DNA of 9,089 bases, taken from positions 1 to 9,089 of the forward strand of contig JAPLDV010000664.1 in assembly GCA_026391235.1 (NCBI GenBank), written 5' to 3'. The translations under genes were made by a program, and so were the position numbers. The notes beneath the pieces are model-generated. The model was not told the DNA's origin. It worked only from the letters and a program-made list of their open reading frames with translations, and ran no database searches. Within the stretch, counting starts at the first letter, position 1. Each line of letters begins with the position of its first letter. This stretch comes from Bacteroidia bacterium (GTDB lineage Bacteria > Bacteroidota > Bacteroidia > Bacteroidales > UBA12481). Of the stretch, positions 1-6,161 are shown one piece after another.

Positions 1-839
1 ACCGGAAAATGTTATTTATGAAAAACATCAACCGTGTGGGGCAAGTCAAAGAATACAACAGCGCAACTTACCATTATCTTGAACCCATGGGGCCCCAACA
101 ATACAAAGGTCCGGTTATCCTGCTCCAGAATGTCTATTCAGCGTCGGGCTCAGAAGCATTTGCCCTCGCCATGCGCGTACTGCCATATGCAACTTCAATT
201 GGAGAGACCACGGAAGGATGCTTTGCAAATTTCTATCCTCACAAACTTATCAACGGATGGACGGTTACCATGCCGTGGAGTTATGCAGTTGATCAGAACG
301 ATTTCTGCTGGGAAGGAATCGGAGTCCCCCCCGACTTAAGGAAAATAAACACAAAGGAAGATATTGAGGCGGGCAATGACAAGGTTCTTGAGTTTGCGAT
401 GGAAATTCTGAAAGCAGGGGGAAATATCAGAAAAGAGGCTGACGGAAGTCTGAAAGAGATGAAAACTTCCCTGGTTGACCAATTCGTGGTCACTTCTGCA
501 AAAGATGGATTTGTAAGCGCTGTAAATCAGTATAATAAATCAAGAAAAAAGAATTCCGAAGGATTTTACATCAGTATTCAGGAGCTAGCTGTCAATGTGA
601 GGGTGCTTCTTCAGGCTGAAAGAAATGAGGATGCATTTGCCCTTCTGGAACTCGGGCTCAAAGAGTTCCCGAATGATGCAAATACCTTGTATTTTCTGGC
701 AAGGTTATATGAAAACTTTAAAAAACAGCCTGAGTTGGCAAAACCAATCTGGGAAAAGCTCTCAAAGCTCTCAACATCGCTCCCCTGGGAAACTAATTTG
801 GTGGCCGAGGCAAAAAAAAGTCTGGGATCAGGCAATTAA
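1..839 (+). CDS. S41-family peptidase, 3' part (5' end outside window)
   Basis: The reading frame is open to the left window edge (first full codon at base 3), so the ATG at 9 is probably an internal methionine and the N-terminus lies upstream. Numbering from that ATG, residues 35-110 match the core of S41 (C-terminal-processing/tricorn-like) serine peptidases: a hydrophobic strand, the nucleophile segment YSASGSE (43-49, Ser46 the likely nucleophile), GETTEG (65-70), a strand ending in NGW, and the closing EGIGVPPD (102-109). The general-base Lys that follows GxxTxG in bacterial Tsp/CtpA enzymes is replaced by Cys71. This points to the IRBP/tricorn-like branch, whose triad uses other residues, or to an altered active site. 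Residues 190-255 are helical and TPR-like (repeated ALLELGLKEFPNDA-type spacing). Such proteins are usually exported, but the signal region is not visible. Family assignment is secure; substrate is unknown. Confidence 0.85.
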   Translation, partial: RKMLFMKNINRVGQVKEYNSATYHYLEPMGPQQYKGPVILLQNVYSASGSEAFALAMRVLPYATSIGETTEGCFANFYPHKLINGWTVTMPWSYAVDQNDFCWEGIGVPPDLRKINTKEDIEAGNDKVLEFAMEILKAGGNIRKEADGSLKEMKTSLVDQFVVTSAKDGFVSAVNQYNKSRKKNSEGFYISIQELAVNVRVLLQAERNEDAFALLELGLKEFPNDANTLYFLARLYENFKKQPELAKPIWEKLSKLSTSLPWETNLVAEAKKSLGSGN

Positions 840-906
840 ATCATGAATCGTTTACCAGCATTGATTAGGTAGATACTTTTCGAGCTAAAGTGGAAAAAAC
901 GGATGT

Positions 907-1060
907 GTTGACCAGCCCCCGCCGATTAAGGTGACCAGTTCAAATGGTGTCTTTTAGATCAATATTTCAATACAGTCTAAAGCCTTATGACTGATGGGAT
1001 TTGGGTGGTTAATTTGCGGCGGCGGCGGTTGATTAACATTTTCGGCGTGAGCTGGTCAAC
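907..1060. mobile_element. Small element with 19-bp terminal inverted repeats (IS21-like remnant or MITE)
   Basis: Bases 907-925 and 1042-1060 form an inverted repeat matching at 17 of 19 positions; both begin GTTGACCAGC when read inward. The 116 bp between them has no convincing gene and includes a GCGGCGGCGGCGG run (1016-1028). The 7-mer TGACCAG of the left end recurs directly at 932-938. Repeated short motifs at the ends are a known trait of IS21-family elements, and the GTTGACCAG-type end resembles ends I associate with that family, but no transposase or IstB-like ATPase is present. No target-site duplication is obvious. It could be a MITE, an internally deleted insertion sequence, or a non-mobile palindromic element. 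Confidence 0.45.
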
Positions 1061-1061
1061 C

Positions 1062-1293
1062 CTGTCCGGCGAAGGCTGATATTTTGATCAGCGTGTCCAG
1101 TTTATAGCGAAAATAGCGAAACTTATCAAACATGAAAATTCTAAGGATGCATTTTTGAAAATAGAATATCAACCAAAAACCGAGCACCATTCCGGGCACG
1201 AATTCTCCATGAAAGGAAAGTAATCCTAAGTAACCCCCGGACAAATATATAAGTAATAACTTTATATTGAGGATTTTACGAGTTAAAAAGCAG
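1062..1293. other. Non-coding stretch between the inverted-repeat element and the tRNA remnant
   Basis: There is no gene here that I can support. A 62-codon minus-strand frame (1056-1244) spans most of it, but it resembles no family I know and its stop codon lies in the element's inverted repeat. The stretch contains a perfect 6-bp hairpin (GCTGAT at 1075-1080, ATCAGC at 1087-1092) without a T tract, and a tandem TAGCGAAA (1105-1112 and 1114-1121). It may be eroded mobile-element or gene sequence. Confidence 0.4.
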
Positions 1294-1305
1294 GTGTTTC
1301 GACCA

Positions 1306-1345
1306 ATTATGAGTCAGATGCTCTGACCAGCTGAGCTATGGGCCC
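1306..1345 (-). pseudogene. 5' half of a CAU-anticodon tRNA (tRNA-Met or Ile2), truncated
   Basis: Read on the minus strand from 1345, the sequence gives a 7-base acceptor strand GGGCCCA, then TA, a D-stem GCTC/GAGC with loop AGCTGGTCA, base 26 A, anticodon 5' stem TCTGA and loop CTCATAA with anticodon CAU. A normal tRNA would continue TCAGA. Instead the sequence reads TTGGT, which pairs with the 5' stem only with two G-T wobbles and a mismatch. No T-arm in proper position and no 3' strand complementary to GGGCCCA follows, so this is not a functional tRNA. The elongator Met and lysidine-Ile2 tRNAs cannot be told apart from this half. A -7 promoter box remains upstream (1374-1382). The break is likely from an insertion or deletion at the anticodon arm. 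Confidence 0.8.
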
Positions 1346-1373
1346 GATCCACGTCCCTTTCGGAACAGGGATT

Positions 1374-1382
1374 GCAAAGATA
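1374..1382 (-). promoter_or_regulatory. Bacteroidota -7 box upstream of the tRNA remnant
   Basis: On the minus strand this reads TATCTTTGC, an exact fit to the TAnnTTTG(Y) -7 element of the Bacteroidota primary sigma factor. It lies 28 bases upstream of the first tRNA base, a plausible tRNA leader. No TTTG/TTG box is seen 19-21 bases further up, where the sequence is already the 3' end of the ATPase gene. The promoter may have lost its -33 element or may be weak. Confidence 0.45.
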
Positions 1383-1393
1383 AGTTTTTATGG

Positions 1394-2701
1394 CTAATTT
1401 ATTCCGTATTGCGCAAAAGCTCCTGCAAAATACAATGGTAAGAATACAGTTTTTTCATTTTTCAGGTCTCCAGCCTGACCGGCATGAAAAACTACAGAAT
1501 ACGGGGGTTGGTAGGTTTGGCGATAGATATGCAAACTTCGGAGTTTCCCTGATGGTCCGTCTTTAACTTCAACCGGATAAATCTTCCCTTCGGACATAAA
1601 TAAATAATCAATTTCAGCATTGCTGTTTTTGGCATCGCGTGCCCAGTAATAAAGCTGATTATTAGTTGCTGCTGCAAATTCCTGACCCACAAATTGTTCT
1701 GCAAGCTGTCCGCGGTAAATTGCCAGTAAGTTTTTATGGGATAATGCTTCATTGTAGTCAATACCCATCACCCTGTTCATTAAACCAATATCGAGAAAAA
1801 GGTTCTTGAATTTTTTATCGGAAGCATAGTTCTCAAATGGAATTCCGATATTAGTTAGTGATTTGACTTTTATTGCAATCCGCGCTAACAGTAAACTTTC
1901 ATACGCTTTCTTAATCGTTGGAATAGTAAAATCAATAGCCAGGCCTGTATATTTTATTTGCCGGCCAACATTGGCCGCGATCGTTGAAAATACGGACTTA
2001 AGACAATTTATATCTGTCTTGGGTTTGTATTTATTAAAATCCAGCCGGTAAGTTTCACAGATCTCATCCTGGACTTCCGCTGCCTGCTTAAGCGACTTAT
2101 TATTCGCATACACTTTTATGCATTCGGGCATTCCACCAACCAACCAATAAATCCGAAGTTGCTCCAAAAGAAATTCATGGGTGGATTCCGAAACCACGGT
2201 GATCGGGCTATTGCAAATTCCGGCAGCCTTTTTATAATTCAGGGCCAGCAAAAATTCAGAAAAATTCATGGGATGAACTTCCATGGTTTGAATACGTCCA
2301 ACCGGGAACGAAATTTCGCTGAATGCGAATTCTAATAGTGAGCCGGCAGCAATAACATGCAAATCAGGCATCTTCTCATAAAAATAGCGAAGTGCCATAA
2401 TGGCTCTCGGGCAGACTTGTATTTCATTAAAAAATAGCAGGGTTTTTCCGGCTATTATATCAATGCCGGTTCTTAGTTCAAGTTCCGAACATATCTTTTG
2501 AGGATTTAATTCGCCGCCAAAAAGTGATACCAATTCAATATTTTCCTCAAAATCAACTTTCAAATAGAATTCGAACTGTTCCTGAGCCAGCTTTTCAACA
2601 AGCCAGGATTTACCTACCTGCCTGGCACCGCGCAGTAACAACGGTTTGCGCCTCTCTTTTTTTACCCAGGCAGTCAGGTTTGATAAAACATATCTTTCCA
2701 T
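1394..2701 (-). CDS. AAA_14/DUF4143 family ATPase with C-terminal nuclease-like domain
   Basis: The 435-residue protein has the full length and layout of the AAA_14 + DUF4143 family. The N-terminal P-loop domain has Walker A GARQVGKS (25-32), Walker B TLLFFNEIQ (87-95) and a sensor-like VIAAGSLLEF (116-125). GRIQTMEVHPMNFSEF (135-150) is the conserved segment after it, and a winged-helix-like region follows. The C-terminus has the signature of a PD-(D/E)xK fold: Glu335, Asp365 in AEIDYLF, and Glu378-x-Lys380 in PVEVKDG. The Walker B Asp of the usual FFDEIQ is Asn92, while the catalytic Glu93 is kept. The ATG at 2701 fits a promoter only 20 bases upstream. The gene stands alone, divergent from the hydrolase gene. 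The family is common in Bacteroidota and its cellular role is largely unknown; it is often patchily distributed, which suits an accessory gene beside a broken tRNA. Confidence 0.92.
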   Translation of the reverse strand: MERYVLSNLTAWVKKERRKPLLLRGARQVGKSWLVEKLAQEQFEFYLKVDFEENIELVSLFGGELNPQKICSELELRTGIDIIAGKTLLFFNEIQVCPRAIMALRYFYEKMPDLHVIAAGSLLEFAFSEISFPVGRIQTMEVHPMNFSEFLLALNYKKAAGICNSPITVVSESTHEFLLEQLRIYWLVGGMPECIKVYANNKSLKQAAEVQDEICETYRLDFNKYKPKTDINCLKSVFSTIAANVGRQIKYTGLAIDFTIPTIKKAYESLLLARIAIKVKSLTNIGIPFENYASDKKFKNLFLDIGLMNRVMGIDYNEALSHKNLLAIYRGQLAEQFVGQEFAAATNNQLYYWARDAKNSNAEIDYLFMSEGKIYPVEVKDGPSGKLRSLHIYRQTYQPPYSVVFHAGQAGDLKNEKTVFLPLYFAGAFAQYGIN

Positions 2702-2720
2702 ACAAATTTAGATTAACAAG

Positions 2721-2753
2721 GCAAAAATACTGTAAATAATTTAGAAATCCAAA
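2721..2753 (-). promoter_or_regulatory. Bacteroidota-type promoter of the ATPase gene
   Basis: Read on the minus strand, TTTG (2753-2750) is followed after 20 bases by TATTTTTGC (2729-2721). This matches the -33 TTTG and -7 TAnnTTTG consensus and spacing of the Bacteroidota primary sigma factor. Transcription would start near 2714, giving a leader of about 13 bases before the ATG at 2701. No purine-rich Shine-Dalgarno is visible, as is usual in this phylum. Confidence 0.7.
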
Positions 2754-2880
2754 TCATATTGGCATCTTGTATTTTAGTTTTCCAACCCAATCAAGACTTC
2801 TGACTTGAAACCCTAATGATTATTTATACGGTGCCCGGTATAGTTCAATCTCTGAAAAAAGTGTTATATCTTTATTGTTT

Positions 2881-4839
2881 ATGAGAAAATTCAATATCTG
2901 TTTGAGTCTTTTGATAACCTTTGTTTTAAGTAACAGAGGTTATACCCAGGATTGGACCCGCTATGTGCGCACCTCCGGACATGGGGTTGAAATGAACCGG
3001 ATTCATGCGGTCATGGACGATGCCCGACAAACGCATCTGTTCGGTATTGAAGTGGACAATGATATCACCGGAAGGTACAGCAGTTTCCTTTTTCCGGAAC
3101 CGAAACTCCGGGCCCTGAAAGCCATGGCCGACAGTGCGCATGCTGCCGGTAACTTTGCTTTTGTATATACTGCAGGTTTGGAGTGCATCACCGACAGTGT
3201 GCTGCCGGAATCCAGATCCTTTTTTCGCGATCATCCCGACTGGTTGCAGCGGAACATAAAGGGAGATCCGGCCGTATTTGGCAGCGGTGCCGCCTTTTGG
3301 ATCAGCAAGAACTCGGAGGATGTCTGGATTTCACCTTTTGCCCCGGAATGGCGGAAACTTTATATGGAACGCATCCGGCAAATTACTGCCACTGGGATTG
3401 ATGGGGTTTACATCGATATCCCGTACTGGATGACCCATTTTGAGAATTGGGAAGATACCTGGGCAAGTTTTGATTCTTACACGGTTGCAGAATTCAAGAA
3501 AAGAACAGGAATCAACGCTTTGACAGATTTTAAGCCCGGCGACTGGAATGATCCGGAATTTATCGCGTGGGTTGATTTCAGGATCAGCAGCCTGACCGGG
3601 TTCATGGCGGAAATCGATGCGAATGTAAAATCGGTTAATCCCGGGTGTAAAACCATAGCCGAAATATATCCGGGAATCGGGGAAGAAGTTGCCAGGGTTG
3701 GGGCGGATGTATATGAAATGTATCCGGTGGTTGATGTAATCGCCCACGAGTTTAATGTAGGCGAAAACAGTGCCTTGCGGGAGCCTGTGGACTGGATGGA
3801 ATATATGATCGGGATGTACACTTTCAGGGCTTTTGCTGAAGGAAAACCCTCCTGGATGCTGAGTTATAGCTGGGATGGGCAGGACAGCATCCTACCTGCC
3901 GATGCCATTGAAAACCTGGCGATGAGCCAGGTAATGGCCGGAACCAATTGCTGGGATGCCCGCCGGTTTGTGATGTCGGGTTCCAATGACTATGTGGCCA
4001 GGACGCGGGTTTACAAATGGATCGCGGAGAATGAAAAGCTGATTTATTCCCCAAGAAAAACTATGGCTCCGGTCGGGATCTATTTTTCACCCAAAACGAG
4101 GAATTATTTCCCGGGGGAATGGATCGAGGCCTACCTGGGCCTTTTTAACCTGCTGTTACAGCAACATATTGAATTCGAAATCATTACCCCACGAACCTTA
4201 AGTGCCGCAAAGAGTAGTATATTGATACTGCCGGATGTAAAATGCTTGAGCGATAAAGAGTACTCCCAACTGGAATTATATTTAAAAAACGGAAATTCAT
4301 TGATTTCAACAGGAGAAACAGGTTTTTTAAATGATAAACGGGAAAGATCCGTCAACCAGACCCGGATGCAGGACCTATCCCGGGCCTATCCGAAAGCCAT
4401 CCTGATTGCCGGAAATCCGACAAGGGCCTATTATCATTTTTTGAAGAATAACTATAATAAGTCAGTTTATCAAGGTGCTAGCCCTATAGGCAGAAGCAAC
4501 GAAATAAACCAGCTGCTCAACCTGATTCTTACCAACAAAGGATATTCCCCTGCAGTGGAAATTGAAAATACAGCTGTGGGTATTGCCCAGATTGCTTCAG
4601 TGAATAATAAGCCAACCGTTTTCCTGTCAAACTTTGCCGGATTAAAAGGCGGTGCAAATGCCAAACCTTTCCCTGACCATGATATTTGTATCACTTTTAA
4701 TCATGCGGAGCGGAATGCACAGGTGTTATTTATTCCTTTTCTGGGCCAACCTCAGAAGGTGATCGGAAAATGGGAAAACGGAAAACTCAAGGTAACATTA
4801 CCGGTAATTTACAGGGGAGCAATCGTTCAGCTTCAGTAA
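2881..4839 (+). CDS. Exported TIM-barrel glycoside-hydrolase-like protein
   Basis: The 652-residue protein starts at ATG 2881; an in-frame TTG at 2875 is less likely. Residues 1-23 form a signal peptide (MRKF, hydrophobic core, cleavage near YTQ-DW). Residues 35-385 look like a (beta/alpha)8 barrel of the GH42-like or hypothetical-glycosyl-hydrolase (GHL6-type) group: FRDHPDWLQ (115-123), SPFAPEW (151-157), GIDGVYIDIPYW (172-183, Asp179), TIAEIYPG (258-265, Glu261), IAHEFN (287-292, Glu290) and PSWMLSYSWDG (323-333). These acidic residues at strand ends are the best catalytic candidates. Residues 395-480 resemble the glutamine-amidotransferase-like trimerisation domain found after GH42-type barrels (ILILPDVKCLSD, then a Gly-rich turn). 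A beta-rich tail closes the protein. The likely role is periplasmic or extracellular glycan hydrolysis with unknown substrate. No SusCD transporter pair is nearby. Confidence 0.7.
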   Translation: MRKFNICLSLLITFVLSNRGYTQDWTRYVRTSGHGVEMNRIHAVMDDARQTHLFGIEVDNDITGRYSSFLFPEPKLRALKAMADSAHAAGNFAFVYTAGLECITDSVLPESRSFFRDHPDWLQRNIKGDPAVFGSGAAFWISKNSEDVWISPFAPEWRKLYMERIRQITATGIDGVYIDIPYWMTHFENWEDTWASFDSYTVAEFKKRTGINALTDFKPGDWNDPEFIAWVDFRISSLTGFMAEIDANVKSVNPGCKTIAEIYPGIGEEVARVGADVYEMYPVVDVIAHEFNVGENSALREPVDWMEYMIGMYTFRAFAEGKPSWMLSYSWDGQDSILPADAIENLAMSQVMAGTNCWDARRFVMSGSNDYVARTRVYKWIAENEKLIYSPRKTMAPVGIYFSPKTRNYFPGEWIEAYLGLFNLLLQQHIEFEIITPRTLSAAKSSILILPDVKCLSDKEYSQLELYLKNGNSLISTGETGFLNDKRERSVNQTRMQDLSRAYPKAILIAGNPTRAYYHFLKNNYNKSVYQGASPIGRSNEINQLLNLILTNKGYSPAVEIENTAVGIAQIASVNNKPTVFLSNFAGLKGGANAKPFPDHDICITFNHAERNAQVLFIPFLGQPQKVIGKWENGKLKVTLPVIYRGAIVQLQ

Positions 4840-5143
4840 ACGGCCTGGTAGCAGAACCCTTCAAAAACAACTGGTCCATTTAATAAGAAACGAAAACAGG
4901 GTGGCACCCTGGCACCACATGAATCGTATTTGCATTCCCGGATTACAAACCCGTTTATCCGATTGTATTGGCCGTTGGTCGACCGGTGAAGGGCAACCCG
5001 GGGAGCGTTGGCCGTAAAAAACTGACCACTTGTCAAATAGTTGATAATCGCCTGCCGGATTGGTTACTAAATGGTTTATTTTCATACTCTTATCGATAGG
5101 ATGTTCAGTTTTAATTGGGAATGCAGGATTTTTAAACGTAAAC
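4840..5143. other. Intergenic stretch between hydrolase and Cache lipoprotein genes
   Basis: These 304 bases contain no gene that I can support. They hold one short perfect hairpin (4897-4911), an 8-bp palindrome GGTCGACC (4977-4984), and, just before the lipoprotein, an open in-frame extension encoding a hydrophobic peptide (5060-5143). I see no good TAnnTTTG box for the downstream gene. Read-through from the hydrolase gene is possible because no strong plus-strand terminator is present. Confidence 0.5.
4897..4911. repeat. Short perfect hairpin CAGGGT-GGC-ACCCTG
   Basis: A perfect 6-bp stem with a 3-base loop lies 57 bases after the hydrolase stop codon. On the plus strand it lacks a T tract. 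On the minus strand it is followed by TTTTCGTTTCTTATT, so it looks more like a minus-strand terminator, although no minus-strand gene precedes it. Its function is uncertain. Confidence 0.4.
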
Positions 5144-5935
5144 ATGAAAACCAGGATTGTTGTATTGGCATTGTTGATTGCCGGAGCTTTGGGCTCCTGC
5201 AGAAGCGACAAGAAGGATGCGTTGACGGCTTTGGATATAGCAAAAGGGAAAATTCAAAATTCGATTGATACGTTGAATCGGGTGTTGGTTTCAGCTGCCG
5301 AGTCGCTGGCCGGAGTGGCTGCCGATCCGGAGGCTATCCGGGCCAGGTTGAAGCAGGTTCGTTCTGGTTCGTTGCTGACCAAAGAGGTGGCGTTCATCAC
5401 TCCCGAGGGCAACGAGCAGATCATCGAGCCGGGGTCTTTACGGGAATACGAAGGAACCAGCCTGAACCAGGAGTCTTATGTGAAGGAGGCCATGCAGTTG
5501 AAGCAGCCGGTATTCTCCGGATTATTTAAAGCGCCGGAGGGATTTCAGGCTGTCGGGGATGTGCACCCTGTGGTCAGCGGTTCGACAGTACTGGGTGCCA
5601 TTGAATCGGCGTTTACCCCCTACGACCTGATCCACGGCATCCGGATCACCCTGGTCACCGCACCCGAAGAGATCTGGGTCATGGATCAGGATGGTACCGT
5701 GATTTACCAGCAGGATTCCGGAACGTTCGGGAAGAATGTCATCAAGGATGATTCATTCTCGAAATTCAAAAATTTTCAAACGGCCTGCAAAACAATTGCC
5801 GTGGCCGAATCGGGGGAGGTGAACTATTCCTATTACGCAACCGGAACCACCAATCCGGTAGACAAGATGGCCTACTGGACGACCATCAAAATGCATGAGA
5901 AGTCCTGGAAAATCATTTACGCGCTGGAGAAGTAG
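5144..5935 (+). CDS. Lipoprotein with an extracytoplasmic Cache-type sensor domain
   Basis: I place the start at ATG 5144 because it gives a compact lipoprotein signal: MKTR, a hydrophobic core and lipobox LGSC with Cys19. The mature protein would be about 245 residues. After an amphipathic helix (about 26-75) comes a double-Cache-like fold: FITPEGNEQIIEPG (84-97), YEGTSLNQESYVKEAMQLKQPVFSG (102-126) and a VGDVHPVVSGSTVLGAIES segment (137-155). A second PAS-like half follows, with IWVMDQDGTVIYQQDSGTFGKN (177-198) and a closing strand AYWTTIKMHEKSWKIIYAL. This helix-then-Cache order is the ligand-binding ectodomain of chemoreceptors and histidine kinases, but no transmembrane or signalling domain follows. 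The protein ends right after the domain. It may bind small ligands at the membrane surface and hand them to a partner. An in-frame upstream TTG at 5060 would add 28 residues; I consider it less likely. Confidence 0.75.
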   Translation: MKTRIVVLALLIAGALGSCRSDKKDALTALDIAKGKIQNSIDTLNRVLVSAAESLAGVAADPEAIRARLKQVRSGSLLTKEVAFITPEGNEQIIEPGSLREYEGTSLNQESYVKEAMQLKQPVFSGLFKAPEGFQAVGDVHPVVSGSTVLGAIESAFTPYDLIHGIRITLVTAPEEIWVMDQDGTVIYQQDSGTFGKNVIKDDSFSKFKNFQTACKTIAVAESGEVNYSYYATGTTNPVDKMAYWTTIKMHEKSWKIIYALEK

Positions 5936-5993
5936 GCAGTGGTCCGATCAGGAACACAACATGAAAACAACGCCCGCCAGTTACACGACTGAC

Positions 5994-6049
5994 CCATGCC
6001 TTCCGGATACATTGGCATCCCGGAAACAAATGATAGTTCACGGGCATGG
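5994..6049. repeat. Nested inverted repeats between convergent genes
   Basis: An outer pair, CCATGCC (5994-6000) and GGCATGG (6043-6049), encloses an inner pair, TTCCGG (6001-6006) and CCGGAA (6020-6025). The left arms are contiguous and the right arms are separated by 17 bases, so the RNA could fold as a stem with a large bulge. There is no T tract. It lies after the Cache gene stop and before the strong terminator. Confidence 0.35.
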
Positions 6050-6116
6050 ATTCCTATCGGTATCTGCACCGTTTGTGGATCCCTGGTTTTCATGAATTGG
6101 GTACCCCGCTTGCATA

Positions 6117-6147
6117 GCTAAGAAACTATTCTTAGCCATTTTTTTCT
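6117..6147 (+). terminator. Intrinsic terminator of the plus-strand Cache gene
   Basis: GCTAAGAA (6117-6124) and TTCTTAGC (6129-6136) form a perfect 8-bp stem with loop ACTA, followed by CATTTTTTTC on the plus strand. The minus-strand side has no T tract, so the signal works in the plus direction. It blocks transcription from the plus-strand genes before the convergent propeller gene. Confidence 0.85.
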
Positions 6148-6161
6148 CTTTGATAAGGCGG

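Noticed and set aside
1016..1028. GCG/GGC trinucleotide run as a phase-variation tract
   Set aside because: It is only four units, non-coding, and lies within the inverted-repeat element, with no gene that it could switch.
1056..1244. Minus-strand 62-codon frame ending SAFAGQG
   Set aside because: It resembles no family that I know, and its stop lies in the inverted repeat of the small element. It might be a decayed gene end, but cannot be supported as a gene.
1297..1305. GGTCGAAAC on the minus strand as a displaced T-arm after an internal tRNA deletion
   Set aside because: It is faintly T-loop-like, but there is no proper stem and no complementary acceptor strand downstream.
1346..1372. 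T-arm-like hairpin (CCCT..AGGG) upstream of the tRNA half, suggesting a permuted tRNA
   Set aside because: The loop lacks the standard T-loop pattern and no 3' acceptor strand adjoins it, so a permuted gene is not supported. The hairpin also lacks a T tract for a terminator.
2867..2874. TATCTTTA as a -7 box for the hydrolase gene
   Set aside because: It misses the final G of the consensus, has no -33 partner at the right distance, and would leave almost no leader before the ATG at 2881.
5961..6095. Short plus-strand frame (44 codons) starting MKTTPASY after the Cache gene
   Set aside because: It has no recognisable domain, no signal or membrane segment, and overlaps inverted repeats ahead of the terminator; probably chance.
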